64,000 nucleotides of DNA, from contig JAEWFG010000032.1 in the NCBI GenBank assembly GCA_023388935.1, positions 14,962 through 78,961 on the forward strand, in the 5' to 3' direction. This DNA is from Pseudomonadota bacterium (GTDB lineage: Bacteria; Pseudomonadota; Alphaproteobacteria; Rhizobiales; Xanthobacteraceae). This document shows positions 38,501 to 47,248 of this stretch, in pieces; the first letter of the stretch is position 1, and every line of letters starts with the position of its first letter. A program made the translations under genes and the position numbers. The notes beneath the pieces are model-generated. The model was not told the DNA's origin and ran no database searches. It worked only from the letters and a program-made list of their open reading frames with translations.

Positions 38501-41500
38501 AACGCTTCCATCGCCGGAATGCCGGCCGACTTGTCGCCGAGCATCAGACGGTCGAGAATGGTCTGGCTGATATTCAGCCCCGTCGGAAGGACTCCTGCAG
38601 TCTGCGCCGCGGCAAGGCTGGCATCGGTGCCGATATTCACCGAACCGACAGCCAGCGACAGCATCCGCGTTCCGTACCGAACGGCATTGTCGAGAACGAA
38701 GGTATTGTCCGTCGCAGCGACAATGGTGCCTTCCGAGTAGAGTCCCGTCGTACCCGAACATGTCACGGTGCACGTCCCGATCAGGATCTTGCCTGGGCCG
38801 AGCCTGCTGGTCTGCATAGCCGGCGGCGGCGCGGGCGGCAGCATGACAACCGAGCCGTTCGATACGGTCAGGACGCTGTTTCGGCCGGGCGAATAGACGA
38901 ATCCGTCGCGGGAGTCCGGGCCGTTCCAGCCCCGGCCCAGCGTGTTGATCTGGCCGCCCTGCTCAATGGTTATGCCGCCATCCATATTGTTGGTGACGAG
39001 CGTGACGCTCTGCGCGGACAAAACTGCGCCGGACCGGACGATGATGTTGCTCGACGAGCCGTTGTAATAAACATAGTTCGCCGCCTGGCCGTATACGCTG
39101 CGGCTATCGGAGCCGATCGTCTCGGTGCCGCCGATAATGAGGCGGGTCGCATGGAGACGGGCAAGCGTTTCATCCGTAATCGACGTGCCGACGAAGCCCG
39201 CCGTCGCACCCGTTGCAGCCGATACGATCTCTGTGTCACCACTGGCGAGAACCGTAACGGTGCTGCCCCATCCATCGCCAACCGGCGCGTCGAGAAGCGT
39301 ACCGTTAAAGCTCAGCGCGGTCGTGACGTTCAGTGCGTTTCGGAAGCTGATGCCAAGCTGGCCTGCATCCTGAAGCAGGCGAAGGCGCGGCACCCCGAGA
39401 ATATTCGCCTGAGCCAACGCGAAGTCCGCATAACCCATTTCGTTGAACTGCGAATAGCTACGGACCGTTTTGCCCGAAGTCAGGATCACCTGGCGCGCCA
39501 GGCTCTCGACAATCCCGGTATTCGCAACGCCCAAACGGCCGGCCGCAATATATGAACCGGTTCCGGTCGGTCCGGTCCCGATCAGGCCGCGCGGATCAGG
39601 CGTGTTCGAAATCTCGATACGGAATGCGCCTGGCAACAGGGCATAGGTCGCTGGCATCAGCGTATAGACGCCCGCGGGCAATCCCGGCGTGGTGCCGTCG
39701 AGGTAGATCTGCTGACCGATCGCCGGATTCTTGGCGTCCGTTGCAACCGGCGCAATCGCCTGCGAGCCCGGCACGATGGCGTAGACAAGGTTGCTCGACT
39801 TGCTGAAGGTGAACGACGGGTTGAGCGCCACCAATGGCGCCGTCAGGACGTTGACCGAACCGCCACGGCCTGTCGTGAAGCCTTCGCCGGTCAAGGTGCC
39901 GCCGCCGCGAATATCGATTGTGGCGCCCTGATCGACCGAAATGTTCGAACCGAGCAGCGTGAGATTGGCTGACATCGGATTGAGGCCAAGCAGCGTGGTC
40001 GCCAGCGAAACACCGTTGTAGTTATAGGTCAGCCCGTCGACCGTGCCGCCATAGGGCATGATCAGACCATCGGCGCTGACCGAAAGATAGCTTCCAGCCA
40101 GAATGTTGAGCCGGTCGGTGCCCACCCCTTTTGTGGGGTTGGTATCACCAATCTTCAGCGTCCCCATCGGAGCGCGAACGACACCGCCGACGTCAAGAAT
40201 GGGAGACGACAGGATGAGCGAACCAAAGGCCGAATAGGGTACGGCCGGAAGCTCAGACGTCGTTCGCTCCGTTATAATGTGGCCGGCCTGAACGGTCGCG
40301 CTGACATTCGTCAAAGGATACATTTGCGCCGACGCGATACGCAACGTACCGGGCGAGCTCAGAATATTGTTGATCCTGGAAGTGGAAACTGATGACTGGA
40401 TCAGACGGAAATCACCGGACGACGTCAGAGCGACTTCACCGAAGCCTCCCCGCTCGAAGGCAATTGCCTTACCACCTTTCGCCGTCACCGAGCCCTTGAT
40501 ACCGAACTTGAAGGTGTTGCGCGTATCAATCAGGTCGGTATGGATCGACAGCGAACCGGCGACCGTGGGAACCGGATCGAACGTTTGAATGTCGGTGCTG
40601 AGCGTTGTCGACGTCGACAGACGGTCTCCGAGCCCGGAGATGAGAACATAAGGCGCAGCCAGATTCACATTGATATTCGTGGGCGCCAGCGTCGACTGTG
40701 CAATGGCTCCCGCGAAGAACGACATGCTCTGGCCGACATGCAGATCCACGTCGCCCGCGAACGAAATTGTGCCGGCGCTCAACAGTTCGAGATTGTCGAA
40801 CCCGCCAGCCATGATCTGGTTCGCGCCAAGCCGGGAATGTCCGTAGATCATATTTCCTGCGGCTGGACGAGGATCAGACGGAGCGTCCTGCACGATCGTA
40901 AGTTCGCGCGCGTTCATCACCGCGTCCGCGGCGGTGTTGTAACTGTAGACGCCTGTCTCCAGCCCGATGGAGAGACGTCCGCCTGCGGCGCCGGCGCCGC
41001 CAGCCTTCGCCATCATCGAGCCTGACAGGTACAAGCCGTCACGGGAAACAATCGAGATAGAACCGCCGTTACTCGCGACGGTCGTTGCTCCACGATCAAA
41101 AAGGTCAAGGGTTGCTTGCGCACCCGAGGCGTCGAGCACAGCACCTTGCTCAATAACAACGAATAGATTGGAGCTATCAGCAGCGCGCGCCGCGTCTTTG
41201 CTGATCGTTCCGCCGATGACAATGCTGCCGCCATTATCGACGAAACCGAACTGTTCGCCAGCCGCGTTTTGAGCCGTCACCGCCCGTGCGGCGACGTCAA
41301 TATGCGAATCGGAGCCAAGAGTGATCGCCCAGTTGTTACCAGCGTTGACCGAGTTCGATGTGATCCCAGATACGTCGCCCCGGATGGCGACGTTGCCCGC
41401 GAAGGCATTTAACGTACCATGAACATTGACCTGGCCGGCGCTCTCGATGGTGATCGACTGTCGCGGATCGACATTGATCGTCGCGCCGTGCCCAATGTTG

Positions 41501-44500
41501 ACGGCTGTGTTGATTTGATCAGTTTCGGTCGGAAGTTCACGTCGGGCCTGCAGGGTAAGGCTTGCGCCGCCACGCTGCGTAATCTGGCGCGCGAAATTGT
41601 CGGGAACGTAGAGCGGCGGGGTCCACAACTCCAGCCCGAGCGATGGGTCATTTCCGGTCGCCACCGAATAGCTCTGCTCCGCCTGCCGGTACACCGGCAT
41701 CGTAACATTGACGGTCGTTCCGGCCGCGACTGACAGCCCGTTATAGCCGTTCACGACATATTTGGAGAAGCCTGTCCCGAACAACGCGGCGTCAAGCGTC
41801 AACGTGCTTGCCGTGCGGCTTGCATGGTCCGCGATAACGATAGCCGACTGCGAGGTGAGCGAGAGCGTGCCGCCACCATTTACGCCATAGCCACGGACTT
41901 CACCATCAAGCGCAAGCAATGCGGTGGGGTCTGCACGCACGCCTGCCAGCAACGAGACGCTGCCCCCCTTACCACCCTTGAACTTGCCGTTGGTAGTGAT
42001 GGCGGCTCCGGATGAGGCATCAATCACAGCCCCTGCCTGAAGCGTAGCATTGCCGCTCGATTTGAGCGTTACCGATCCAGCGTCAACGTAAGCCAGGCCG
42101 GCTGGCTGCGCGCCATCGACCAGCTCGTTAACCCAGTTGCCGCGAACGTCAATCGCCGCGCCGGAAGCAACCTTCACGCTACCGGTGCCGCCGGTCTTCA
42201 ACACTTCGGTCAGCAACGTGTCGCCGCCCGGAACGAAAATGTTTGTCGCAACAACGGAGCCGGACCGCGCAGTGATATCAGCGTTGATCGCGATATTTGA
42301 ACCGGTCAGCACAACGCTGCCGCCGCTTGTCACCGTAATCGGAGCATCGACGCTGATATTGCCCCGTGCGCCCAGCTCGAGACCACCAAGTTCGAATCCA
42401 TTGAGCCGGTCGGCATCAAAATAAGCCGTGCTGCTACGCCCGCCGACGCTCGACGTGGCGCCCATGCCACTCGTAACGTCTGCAATATCACCGACCTTAA
42501 CAGTCGAGGTGAACAGCTGGACGAGCCCCCTCGCCCCGCTGTATTGCCCAAGTGCGAGAGTTCCTGCCTGCGCAACCGTATTCTGTGTCTGCTTGTATCC
42601 GTCGACAGCGCCCGATGCGCGCTTGTTTGTCTGTCGTTCGCCGTTGACGACACCAGCAAGAATGTCTGCTTCGAAAATACTTGTCGGCGCTGCAATGTTA
42701 AGCCGGCCGGCATCGCGACCGACCGTGTAGCCATCCTCCCAGCGCACGTTCTTGTAGCCGCCGACGGCGTTGTTATAGACCTCAACCACGCCCGCACGCG
42801 AGTGATTGACAACAAAGCCGTCCGAGACAGCCTGGTAGGTCAGATTGGCGGGAGCATTATTGACATTGTAGACCCGGCCGTCGCTGCCGAGCAGAGATGA
42901 CTGTTTCAAATAACCGCCCGAGTAGGCGAGCGAGCCGCCCGAGAGGTTAAATGTCGCGCCTTGCTGGGCAATCACTTCGTTGGCGAGCAGGCTCACCGTG
43001 CCACCCACCGCAGCCCATTCACCAATGGAGTGCGACGTGTTGCCAACATAACCCGACACTTCGAGCAGGCCACCACCCGTATAGTAGCGATCCGAAGCAT
43101 AGACACCGTCGGCAGCAGGGACCAGGACAAGATCTCGAAGGTCAACCCAGACGTTGCTGTTCATCAGCTTGCCGCTATCGCGGTTTGCCGCGGAGTCACG
43201 CAGTTCGTTGCCCTGGATATTTACTTCGATCTGGTTGGAAGCCATAGCCAGCGCGACATCGCGCACGCCGGAAACGTCAATGGTCGCACCATCTTCGACA
43301 AACACACGCTTGACGGCGCTCACAGCCACCTGGCCGCCCTGGGCCATGGTGAGCGAATTGTTTCGGAACGTCACCTGCCCGCCCGACACGAGGTCAATAC
43401 GCGACTGGTCCTCCCGATCCGCAAGCGTGCTGATATTGTCGAACCTGATGTTCGTCGGCCGGGTCGAGTTCTGAATCTCCGAGTCAGCAACAAGGGCGTC
43501 CCGCTGGGTGTTGAGCGCCGTATCCCCTGAATCCAGCTCTGGCAAAATGGCCATGATGCTGTTTTCGGTCAGATTGATGCTGCTGCTGGTGTCCGTCTTG
43601 GAGTTCAGCAAATGAATTGTGCCGCGCTGATTGACTGACGTCGTCGACAGCAAAATACCATCCTGATTGATGGTGCGACCGGCAAGCGTAACGTCGCCCT
43701 GCTGGGAGAAGATCAAGCCGGTATTCGTTACAACGCCGCCGCCCGTGCTTGGGTTCAGCGTCGTGCCCGAGCCGGTGATAACGAGAGCCGAGCCAACGGC
43801 GATCTCAAGTCCTCGGGTCGTCGATGACTGATTGCTGTCGGTACCGTATCCCTTGCGGAGAATAAAATCGTGGCCGGCGGCCAAGACGGCCTGCCCCATG
43901 GGCGTTGTGATCGAACCGGCATTGGTCACCTCGGTGCCCATAAGCAACACGGTGCCGCCGCCATCTGTTACAGATGCAGGCGCGTTTGCCGCGATCTCCG
44001 CACCGCGCTCGACGATGATCTTACCCTTGGCCGATCCTGTTCCGTTATCGCCCGCGCCCGAGAAGGCCAACTCATACTGAACACCAAACGGGCGGGAGTA
44101 GATTCCGTACGTTTTGAACTGGTCATCGGTAATGCCAGCGGTCGATGCGATCAACGAGCCAACATTGATCTGGCTGGCGCCGCCGAAGATAATGCCGCTC
44201 TGGTTGATGACCAGCACGGTGCCGTCGGCCTTGATATTGCCGAGGATCTGGCTGGGCCCCATGCTGGCGTCAACACGGTTGAGCGCCACCCAGCTGGCGT
44301 TACCCTGCTGATCGAAACGCAGTTGCGTTTGTGCCCCAACGTTGAAGGTTTTCCAGTTGAGGATCGCCTGAGCCGTAGTCTGCTGGATCGTAACGTTATT
44401 GGTCCCGGCAGCCTGCGTCGGAGCGCTCGCGCCGATCCAGCCCTTGGCGGCATCGGGATCGAGCGCGCCGGCCCCGAGACCGTTCGGCACGTTTACGGGA

Positions 44501-44871
44501 AGGGTAGCCGATTTCTGGCTCGCCTGTGCCGCGGCGCGCGCGGCGGCCTGCACCGATTGCAGCGACTGCAACGCACGCGTGGCGCGCGTCATCGACTGCG
44601 CCGCGTTCTGCGCCGCCTGCTGCGCCTGCTGGGCAGCGGCAAGCGCCGCGTCCGATGCGACGTTCGGCGCTCCCACAACAGCGCCGCTGCCGCTGCCGAT
44701 TTTGATCGCGTGGGCGCTTGGCGCGCCGAGCACCAACGCAAGCACGCTGGTTCCCGCCAATAGCATCTGACGCGGCATGCGCCGCGACATCACCGGCACG
44801 GTCCACGTCACCTGTTCTGGGTGTTGGCGAGAGCGGCGCGAACGAGGGGCTTTGACGATTGCGGCGGCCAT
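32515..44871 (-). CDS. giant filamentous hemagglutinin-type exoprotein (TpsA, DUF3739-like)
   Basis: A 4118-residue secreted adhesin. An extended signal peptide (1-55) ends APSAHA. An Ala/Gln-rich helical stretch (70-116) follows, then the TPS secretion domain, with ILNWKTFNVG, ALNRV (196-200), ILGNIKADGTV and NQSGIIFGG (223-231). Thousands of residues of GGxI/GSV-type beta-helix repeats fill the body. The last region (TNFGGDIQMLAPHGKIVLG, GDINAGRG, APLGTIDAGEAGIR) is the DUF3739-type end. The partner is the TpsB at 52910. It should cross the outer membrane through TpsB and act at the surface or in the medium. No stop or frameshift interrupts its 12.3 kb. Confidence 0.93.
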   Translation of the reverse strand: MAAAIVKAPRSRRSRQHPEQVTWTVPVMSRRMPRQMLLAGTSVLALVLGAPSAHAIKIGSGSGAVVGAPNVASDAALAAAQQAQQAAQNAAQSMTRATRALQSLQSVQAAARAAAQASQKSATLPVNVPNGLGAGALDPDAAKGWIGASAPTQAAGTNNVTIQQTTAQAILNWKTFNVGAQTQLRFDQQGNASWVALNRVDASMGPSQILGNIKADGTVLVINQSGIIFGGASQINVGSLIASTAGITDDQFKTYGIYSRPFGVQYELAFSGAGDNGTGSAKGKIIVERGAEIAANAPASVTDGGGTVLLMGTEVTNAGSITTPMGQAVLAAGHDFILRKGYGTDSNQSSTTRGLEIAVGSALVITGSGTTLNPSTGGGVVTNTGLIFSQQGDVTLAGRTINQDGILLSTTSVNQRGTIHLLNSKTDTSSSINLTENSIMAILPELDSGDTALNTQRDALVADSEIQNSTRPTNIRFDNISTLADREDQSRIDLVSGGQVTFRNNSLTMAQGGQVAVSAVKRVFVEDGATIDVSGVRDVALAMASNQIEVNIQGNELRDSAANRDSGKLMNSNVWVDLRDLVLVPAADGVYASDRYYTGGGLLEVSGYVGNTSHSIGEWAAVGGTVSLLANEVIAQQGATFNLSGGSLAYSGGYLKQSSLLGSDGRVYNVNNAPANLTYQAVSDGFVVNHSRAGVVEVYNNAVGGYKNVRWEDGYTVGRDAGRLNIAAPTSIFEADILAGVVNGERQTNKRASGAVDGYKQTQNTVAQAGTLALGQYSGARGLVQLFTSTVKVGDIADVTSGMGATSSVGGRSSTAYFDADRLNGFELGGLELGARGNISVDAPITVTSGGSVVLTGSNIAINADITARSGSVVATNIFVPGGDTLLTEVLKTGGTGSVKVASGAAIDVRGNWVNELVDGAQPAGLAYVDAGSVTLKSSGNATLQAGAVIDASSGAAITTNGKFKGGKGGSVSLLAGVRADPTALLALDGEVRGYGVNGGGTLSLTSQSAIVIADHASRTASTLTLDAALFGTGFSKYVVNGYNGLSVAAGTTVNVTMPVYRQAEQSYSVATGNDPSLGLELWTPPLYVPDNFARQITQRGGASLTLQARRELPTETDQINTAVNIGHGATINVDPRQSITIESAGQVNVHGTLNAFAGNVAIRGDVSGITSNSVNAGNNWAITLGSDSHIDVAARAVTAQNAAGEQFGFVDNGGSIVIGGTISKDAARAADSSNLFVVIEQGAVLDASGAQATLDLFDRGATTVASNGGSISIVSRDGLYLSGSMMAKAGGAGAAGGRLSIGLETGVYSYNTAADAVMNARELTIVQDAPSDPRPAAGNMIYGHSRLGANQIMAGGFDNLELLSAGTISFAGDVDLHVGQSMSFFAGAIAQSTLAPTNINVNLAAPYVLISGLGDRLSTSTTLSTDIQTFDPVPTVAGSLSIHTDLIDTRNTFKFGIKGSVTAKGGKAIAFERGGFGEVALTSSGDFRLIQSSVSTSRINNILSSPGTLRIASAQMYPLTNVSATVQAGHIITERTTSELPAVPYSAFGSLILSSPILDVGGVVRAPMGTLKIGDTNPTKGVGTDRLNILAGSYLSVSADGLIMPYGGTVDGLTYNYNGVSLATTLLGLNPMSANLTLLGSNISVDQGATIDIRGGGTLTGEGFTTGRGGSVNVLTAPLVALNPSFTFSKSSNLVYAIVPGSQAIAPVATDAKNPAIGQQIYLDGTTPGLPAGVYTLMPATYALLPGAFRIEISNTPDPRGLIGTGPTGTGSYIAAGRLGVANTGIVESLARQVILTSGKTVRSYSQFNEMGYADFALAQANILGVPRLRLLQDAGQLGISFRNALNVTTALSFNGTLLDAPVGDGWGSTVTVLASGDTEIVSAATGATAGFVGTSITDETLARLHATRLIIGGTETIGSDSRSVYGQAANYVYYNGSSSNIIVRSGAVLSAQSVTLVTNNMDGGITIEQGGQINTLGRGWNGPDSRDGFVYSPGRNSVLTVSNGSVVMLPPAPPPAMQTSRLGPGKILIGTCTVTCSGTTGLYSEGTIVAATDNTFVLDNAVRYGTRMLSLAVGSVNIGTDASLAAAQTAGVLPTGLNISQTILDRLMLGDKSAGIPAMEAFSLTARDAFNLFGTVTLDTFDPTTGKSNLSQLILTAPAMYGYGNSTDVATIRTSHLVWAGATTPAPAVATGGPGTGTGTLTLDANQIELGFDPRTVVNNDIVLSRSVLGFANVNLNASDRVTSNHAGDLSIYQSRGAYVDGVGFTYSGGNLNINTPLLTTGKGSILAITAGGAVAVHGTGVVSDPTAQYGGTLTLNGDSILVDGTVVLPSGKLTLNATNDVILTDLAQIDLSGRAIQFNDVTQYSWGGDLILKSTRGNIRQAAGSQVNLSAEFNNAGSVSATALGPAAGVVDLRGSFNGASSGSYDAGGTIVPYRNGVISVAAQTLGDPAQLSSQFASLNDRLNAGQMFGGRSFQFKQGDLIIGDGLKAREINVSVDGGQLTVNGKVDASGAQVGTIRLAGMNGLTLAGTAMLDAHGEILRVDSYGKIIDSSNRATVELSSGNGLLTLGDGLRIDLRHGTSATVGTGKGQNDGVARGTIELNAPRIGGITGGDVNIDAHGALNIQGAMSIAVNAVWQYSGAAVPDGTETRPDTGAYKVIDQAWMNMRNLENDAFINNALLNGNLMNTKLAGLRAYTNAFHLRPAVEVATTGDLVVDGDLDLSGFRYNSVNPNFLRTGEAGSGEVGRLNVRAGGDLSVYGSINDGFTTPPATLDDNGWVLQSGIVAFGARLIVPHMGVTLATGTTFVGGVTLNYDVNVAAMTVNAGTLLPVQAVLSKIVVLPAGTVLSAAVRNSDNSVAYAAGTRLTAATTLTAGMKLDAGTMINIALPLQSLIWPKNVALPHIDLTTLSSANNDIVKLAVNTALPSGAFIPSGTSVVLPGGAKQVNLRPGAAGRNWALAQMLPEGSQSWSLRMVAGADLGAADSRLTNPNAVKGSIRLSDMHYGLLGTAVSSYANSTLTQQAIDDLSELDPTMAVGDPAANIAAAFDMTSDDFCLMNTAWCSSPSSTWSYALGRPMFSVLRTGAGDLDLVSARDFSMETLYGVYTAGTSSGSLAADTAAGFNQPLGNSMQNKSILITDYFEYQKYVDGSSTSTYRAWYPEHGGNLTVAVGGNLMGDVQQYGSVGSAAPDTWLWRQGSGSAPIDTKVPTAWWINFGTYSGIDSNAQMFGFTGFGTLGGGNIDMRVGGDAGMISRQGVNSNTSLASQGLVVAIGSTGRVVGNDIVMTGGGDMDIRIGGGLNALRSARAMLESTVTSEQTYSIASLNGALVNLRGSVSLASGAIGGIDFLTGKSIPMHDPTDTRAYNPFDATSSYATGGLVLVPGDATFNLSTRGDLVLGAVSDVTRTQALNLFPISIGGVPVKEGMSAGFTLWTDKTAIHLFSAGGNLTPITAPSEFDGNGNPPRNFYYPTDGAYMYPSILTAVAGSGSIFYGPAAGKMYYSPTPDRPLLVDPLMLAPGANASLQMLAADSIYAGGYMISPTSVSQDKIATPFNPAWVNGRQELVDRKFNYPTNQYNMRTQLFYSPLSPTMYYPYFAFGLPTSDGVSVGNTASPDRFYARDGDIIGLRTGAVFTYNSTSVFAGQTTYVGGGNVWVMAGRDIVNSGTRPGVGAPLGYTLQSTGGTADGNLFVHAHEDDVSVVSAGRDILDSSFQVAGPGSLVITAGRNIYMEDKASVTSRGAVISGDSRPGASVTMLAGTGSAGPDYAKLADLYLDPANQLPEGSPLAGSGKVVKTYENELLEWMKKRFGFSGTTDAARTAFAALPAEQQQVFLRSIYFAELREAGREYNDAASPRHGSYLRGRDVIATLFPDTDATGDITIFGGSGVRTNFGGDIQMLAPHGKIVLGVDGKSPPGTAGVMTQGQGNIQLYSQGSILLGLSRVMTTFGGDILAWSAEGDINAGRGAKTTVLYTPPRRTYDMFGRVTIAPQVPSSGAGIATLNPIPSIAPGSIDLIAPLGTIDAGEAGIRVSGNINLAALQVVNASNIQVQGTSTGIASVQGPPVAALTTASNVAGAGQQTELPTQSNNNGQASIIMVEFLGFGGSQGSDEDERRRGQQ

Positions 44872-44930
44872 GACGTGTTCTTTCGGACAGCGGATGAACG
44901 GATGGAGGCGGTCGGTTTGGTTTGCGGCGA

Positions 44931-45464
44931 TCAGCTTGTCGCGACGATCGTCGCGTCACCGGTCGGCACCGTCTCCGGAGACAGCGGCGCATGGCCGTCA
45001 GCCGTGACGGGCGGCTTTGCGGCATTCGCAGGCGTCAGCCTGGACAGTTCCTCGCGCAGGTAAGCGATCAGTTGCTGCACCAGATGATCCCAGATCTCGA
45101 CCTGGGCGCGCAGATGGTTTGGCGTGACGCCGCCCGCGACCGAAATATCGAGCGACAGCGCCAGGAACGGTTGGCTGAGTTGCAGGCGGGCGAAGCGGCG
45201 CGTCGCGTTCCAGCGGTTGACGATGTCGAGCGGCAATTCGCCTTGCACCTGCAGCACGGCGGTGAAGGCAACATCGATAAAATTTCCGCTGTCGTCGACC
45301 AAACGGTTGCCAGGCCGGATGTCGAACGCAAGACCGCTGGTCGCGGATCGCAGATACGCAACATTGGCGATCGGATCCGTCGCGGTCTCGACACGGTACC
45401 CAGCCTGCTGAAGAACATCGCGCAGGTTGTCGAGGGTCAGATGGGTGATGATGGTGTCGGACAT
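44931..45464 (-). CDS. YbjN domain-containing protein
   Basis: A 177-residue protein from the ATG at 45464 (GGAG 7 nt upstream). The pattern LTLDNLRDVLQQAGYRVE followed by LAFDIRP and WNATRRFARLQL matches YbjN family proteins, which have a type-III-secretion-chaperone-like fold. Its place just before tpsA suggests a cytoplasmic chaperone for the giant exoprotein; that role is inference. Confidence 0.78.
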   Translation of the reverse strand: MSDTIITHLTLDNLRDVLQQAGYRVETATDPIANVAYLRSATSGLAFDIRPGNRLVDDSGNFIDVAFTAVLQVQGELPLDIVNRWNATRRFARLQLSQPFLALSLDISVAGGVTPNHLRAQVEIWDHLVQQLIAYLREELSRLTPANAAKPPVTADGHAPLSPETVPTGDATIVATS

Positions 45465-45584
45465 GACGGGCTCCGTGGGGGATAGATCGGAAGTGGCGGG
45501 TGAACGGATGATCGGACTCGTGATGGTTGGATCGTCTCCGCGGAACGCGATCGTCGGTTCGACGGCGACATCGGCCTGGAACAT

Positions 45585-47246
45585 CTACCTTGCCGTTGAC
45601 GATCGTGCGCCGAACAGGTTCGACAGCGCGAGTTCGTTGAGCACCGGCGGATGCTGCCTGAGCAGTTCGGCGATGTAGGCCTGCCGCAACTGCTTGGCGC
45701 GCTCGGCGCGCAACTGTTGCACCAGTTGCTCGCGCACCTCGGGCAGCGTGCGGGTGTAGGCCGCCTTGGTGTCGATCAATTTCAGAATGTGCCAGCCGTC
45801 ATCGAGCCGGATCGGTTCGGAGACGGCGTTCTTGGCAAGCCCCATCACCTGGGTGCGGATCTCGGGGCGGATCTGGGGCTCTGCAAGCCAGCCGAGATCG
45901 CCGCCGTTTCTGGCGTCGTTGTCATTGGCGATCGCGGCAAAGTCCGCGCCGGGCGTCTTCAGCTTGCGCACGATCTCGTCGAGGCTTTTCTTCGCCTTGT
46001 CGTCGGCCGCATTGTCGGCCTCCTTCGGCGCGGCGACGAAGATTTGCGCGAGCTGGAACTGGCGCGGCATCAACAAGGCGGCGCGATTGGCCTCATAGAC
46101 TTTCTGCAGTTCCTCGTCGCTGGGGAATCCGGCAGGCGGTGTCGACACGGACTGGAGATAGAGTTCAACGAGGGCACTTTCACGCACACGATCGAGCTGC
46201 GCTGTTACGCCCGGTTGCTGATCCCACTTCTTGGCGAACACGTCCTGCAGCACGAGACGGTTGGCGAGCAGCAAGCGCACGGCCTGGCTGAGCAGCGCAG
46301 GATCCTGCGCCAATGCGGCCTGTTCACGTGGGCCCAGAGCTGCGACGTAGGCGCGGATGTCATCCGCCGAGACATTGGCATTGCCGACGCGCGCGACAAC
46401 GTCGTCGCCCGGCGCCGGTTTGCCGGCAGTCATCCCCTGGGTCGCCGAGGGCGCTACGGAAGCGGCCTGGGGAGCGGCCGCCTGCGGGACAGGTTTTGGC
46501 CGGACAGGCGCCTGAGCCGCGCGTGGAGGTGTTGGCGTTTGCGCGAGTGCACCGACCGGCAGAGACAAAAGCGGGATCATCATGGCGGCAAGAGCAGTCG
46601 ATGCTTTCGCGCAAATACTGATCTTTCTGGTCATTGTCTCTCTCTGATCAAGAAACTTGTCGCGCGTCGTCTGGATGCCGTTCTGGATTTCGACGCGGCG
46701 CAGTCCCAACACCGGTTCCTGCGCCACGATGGTGTCGCCGATGGTGATGGCCTTGTGGTCGTGCAGAAGCTCGTTGCCGGCCTTGAACATCTTCTCGTTC
46801 TTGGCCACGCAGCTTTTGACGCTGGCCTTGTAGGCATTGGCCTGGCCTTCGAACTTGGCGCGCTCCGCATCCTTGGTTCGCGCCACAGTGGCGGCCTCTT
46901 CATAGGCGGCCTTCCACTTCTCCAGCGTCTCGTCGCGTTCTGCGAGGCGCTTGTTGAACTCCTCGACCGCTTCGCGATGCTGCTTCTTGACGTCGCGGAC
47001 CTCGGCCTTGGCGGCGTCGACCTGGGCTTTCGCCGCCGCCTTTTCGCGATCGGCTTCGGCGACCTTGGCCTGCAGCGCCGTGCGCTGGTCCTCGAGCTGG
47101 CGGGTCTGCACGGTGGCGCTGCGCAGCGCCTCGCGCAGGCGATCGATCTCGGTGTCGGCGGCCCCGGCGCCGTTCGACAAGAATGTCGCAGACAGCGAGA
47201 CGAACACCGCGCAACACACGGCGGGACTGATGATGCGTGGCGTCAT
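45585..47246 (-). CDS. periplasmic coiled-coil module fused in frame to a SurA/PpiC-type peptidyl-prolyl isomerase
   Basis: One open frame of 553 residues from the ATG at 47246, 2 nt after the porin stop. Residues 1-30 are a signal peptide, 31-145 a charged coiled coil (EIDRLREALRSATVQTRQLE, then repeated KAQVDAAKAEV), ending near QRET. Residue 205 begins a second complete signal peptide (MTRKISICAKASTALAAMMI, cleaved after ALA-Q). It is followed by a SurA-like N-domain and a PpiC rotamase domain (FQLAQIFVA, DARNGGDLGWL, EPIRLDDGWHILKL). The second part may be made separately from 46634. It is likely a folding factor for TpsA or the porin in the periplasm. Confidence 0.85.
   Translation of the reverse strand: MTPRIISPAVCCAVFVSLSATFLSNGAGAADTEIDRLREALRSATVQTRQLEDQRTALQAKVAEADREKAAAKAQVDAAKAEVRDVKKQHREAVEEFNKRLAERDETLEKWKAAYEEAATVARTKDAERAKFEGQANAYKASVKSCVAKNEKMFKAGNELLHDHKAITIGDTIVAQEPVLGLRRVEIQNGIQTTRDKFLDQRETMTRKISICAKASTALAAMMIPLLSLPVGALAQTPTPPRAAQAPVRPKPVPQAAAPQAASVAPSATQGMTAGKPAPGDDVVARVGNANVSADDIRAYVAALGPREQAALAQDPALLSQAVRLLLANRLVLQDVFAKKWDQQPGVTAQLDRVRESALVELYLQSVSTPPAGFPSDEELQKVYEANRAALLMPRQFQLAQIFVAAPKEADNAADDKAKKSLDEIVRKLKTPGADFAAIANDNDARNGGDLGWLAEPQIRPEIRTQVMGLAKNAVSEPIRLDDGWHILKLIDTKAAYTRTLPEVREQLVQQLRAERAKQLRQAYIAELLRQHPPVLNELALSNLFGARSSTAR
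46632..46650 (-). promoter_or_regulatory. possible independent translation start for the PpiC isomerase
   Basis: The ATG at 46634 is preceded by AGAGAGAGAC and opens a full Sec signal peptide inside a longer frame. A start here would give a 349-residue exported isomerase (45585-46634). The upstream 204-codon coiled-coil gene would then have no stop of its own. Confidence 0.5.
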
Positions 47247-47248
47247 GA

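Noticed and set aside
37972..39555. Plus-strand open frame of 527 codons and several others within 33-44 kb
   Set aside because: Antisense to the giant TpsA, which has strong family motifs throughout. The opposite frames have no start signals or domains.
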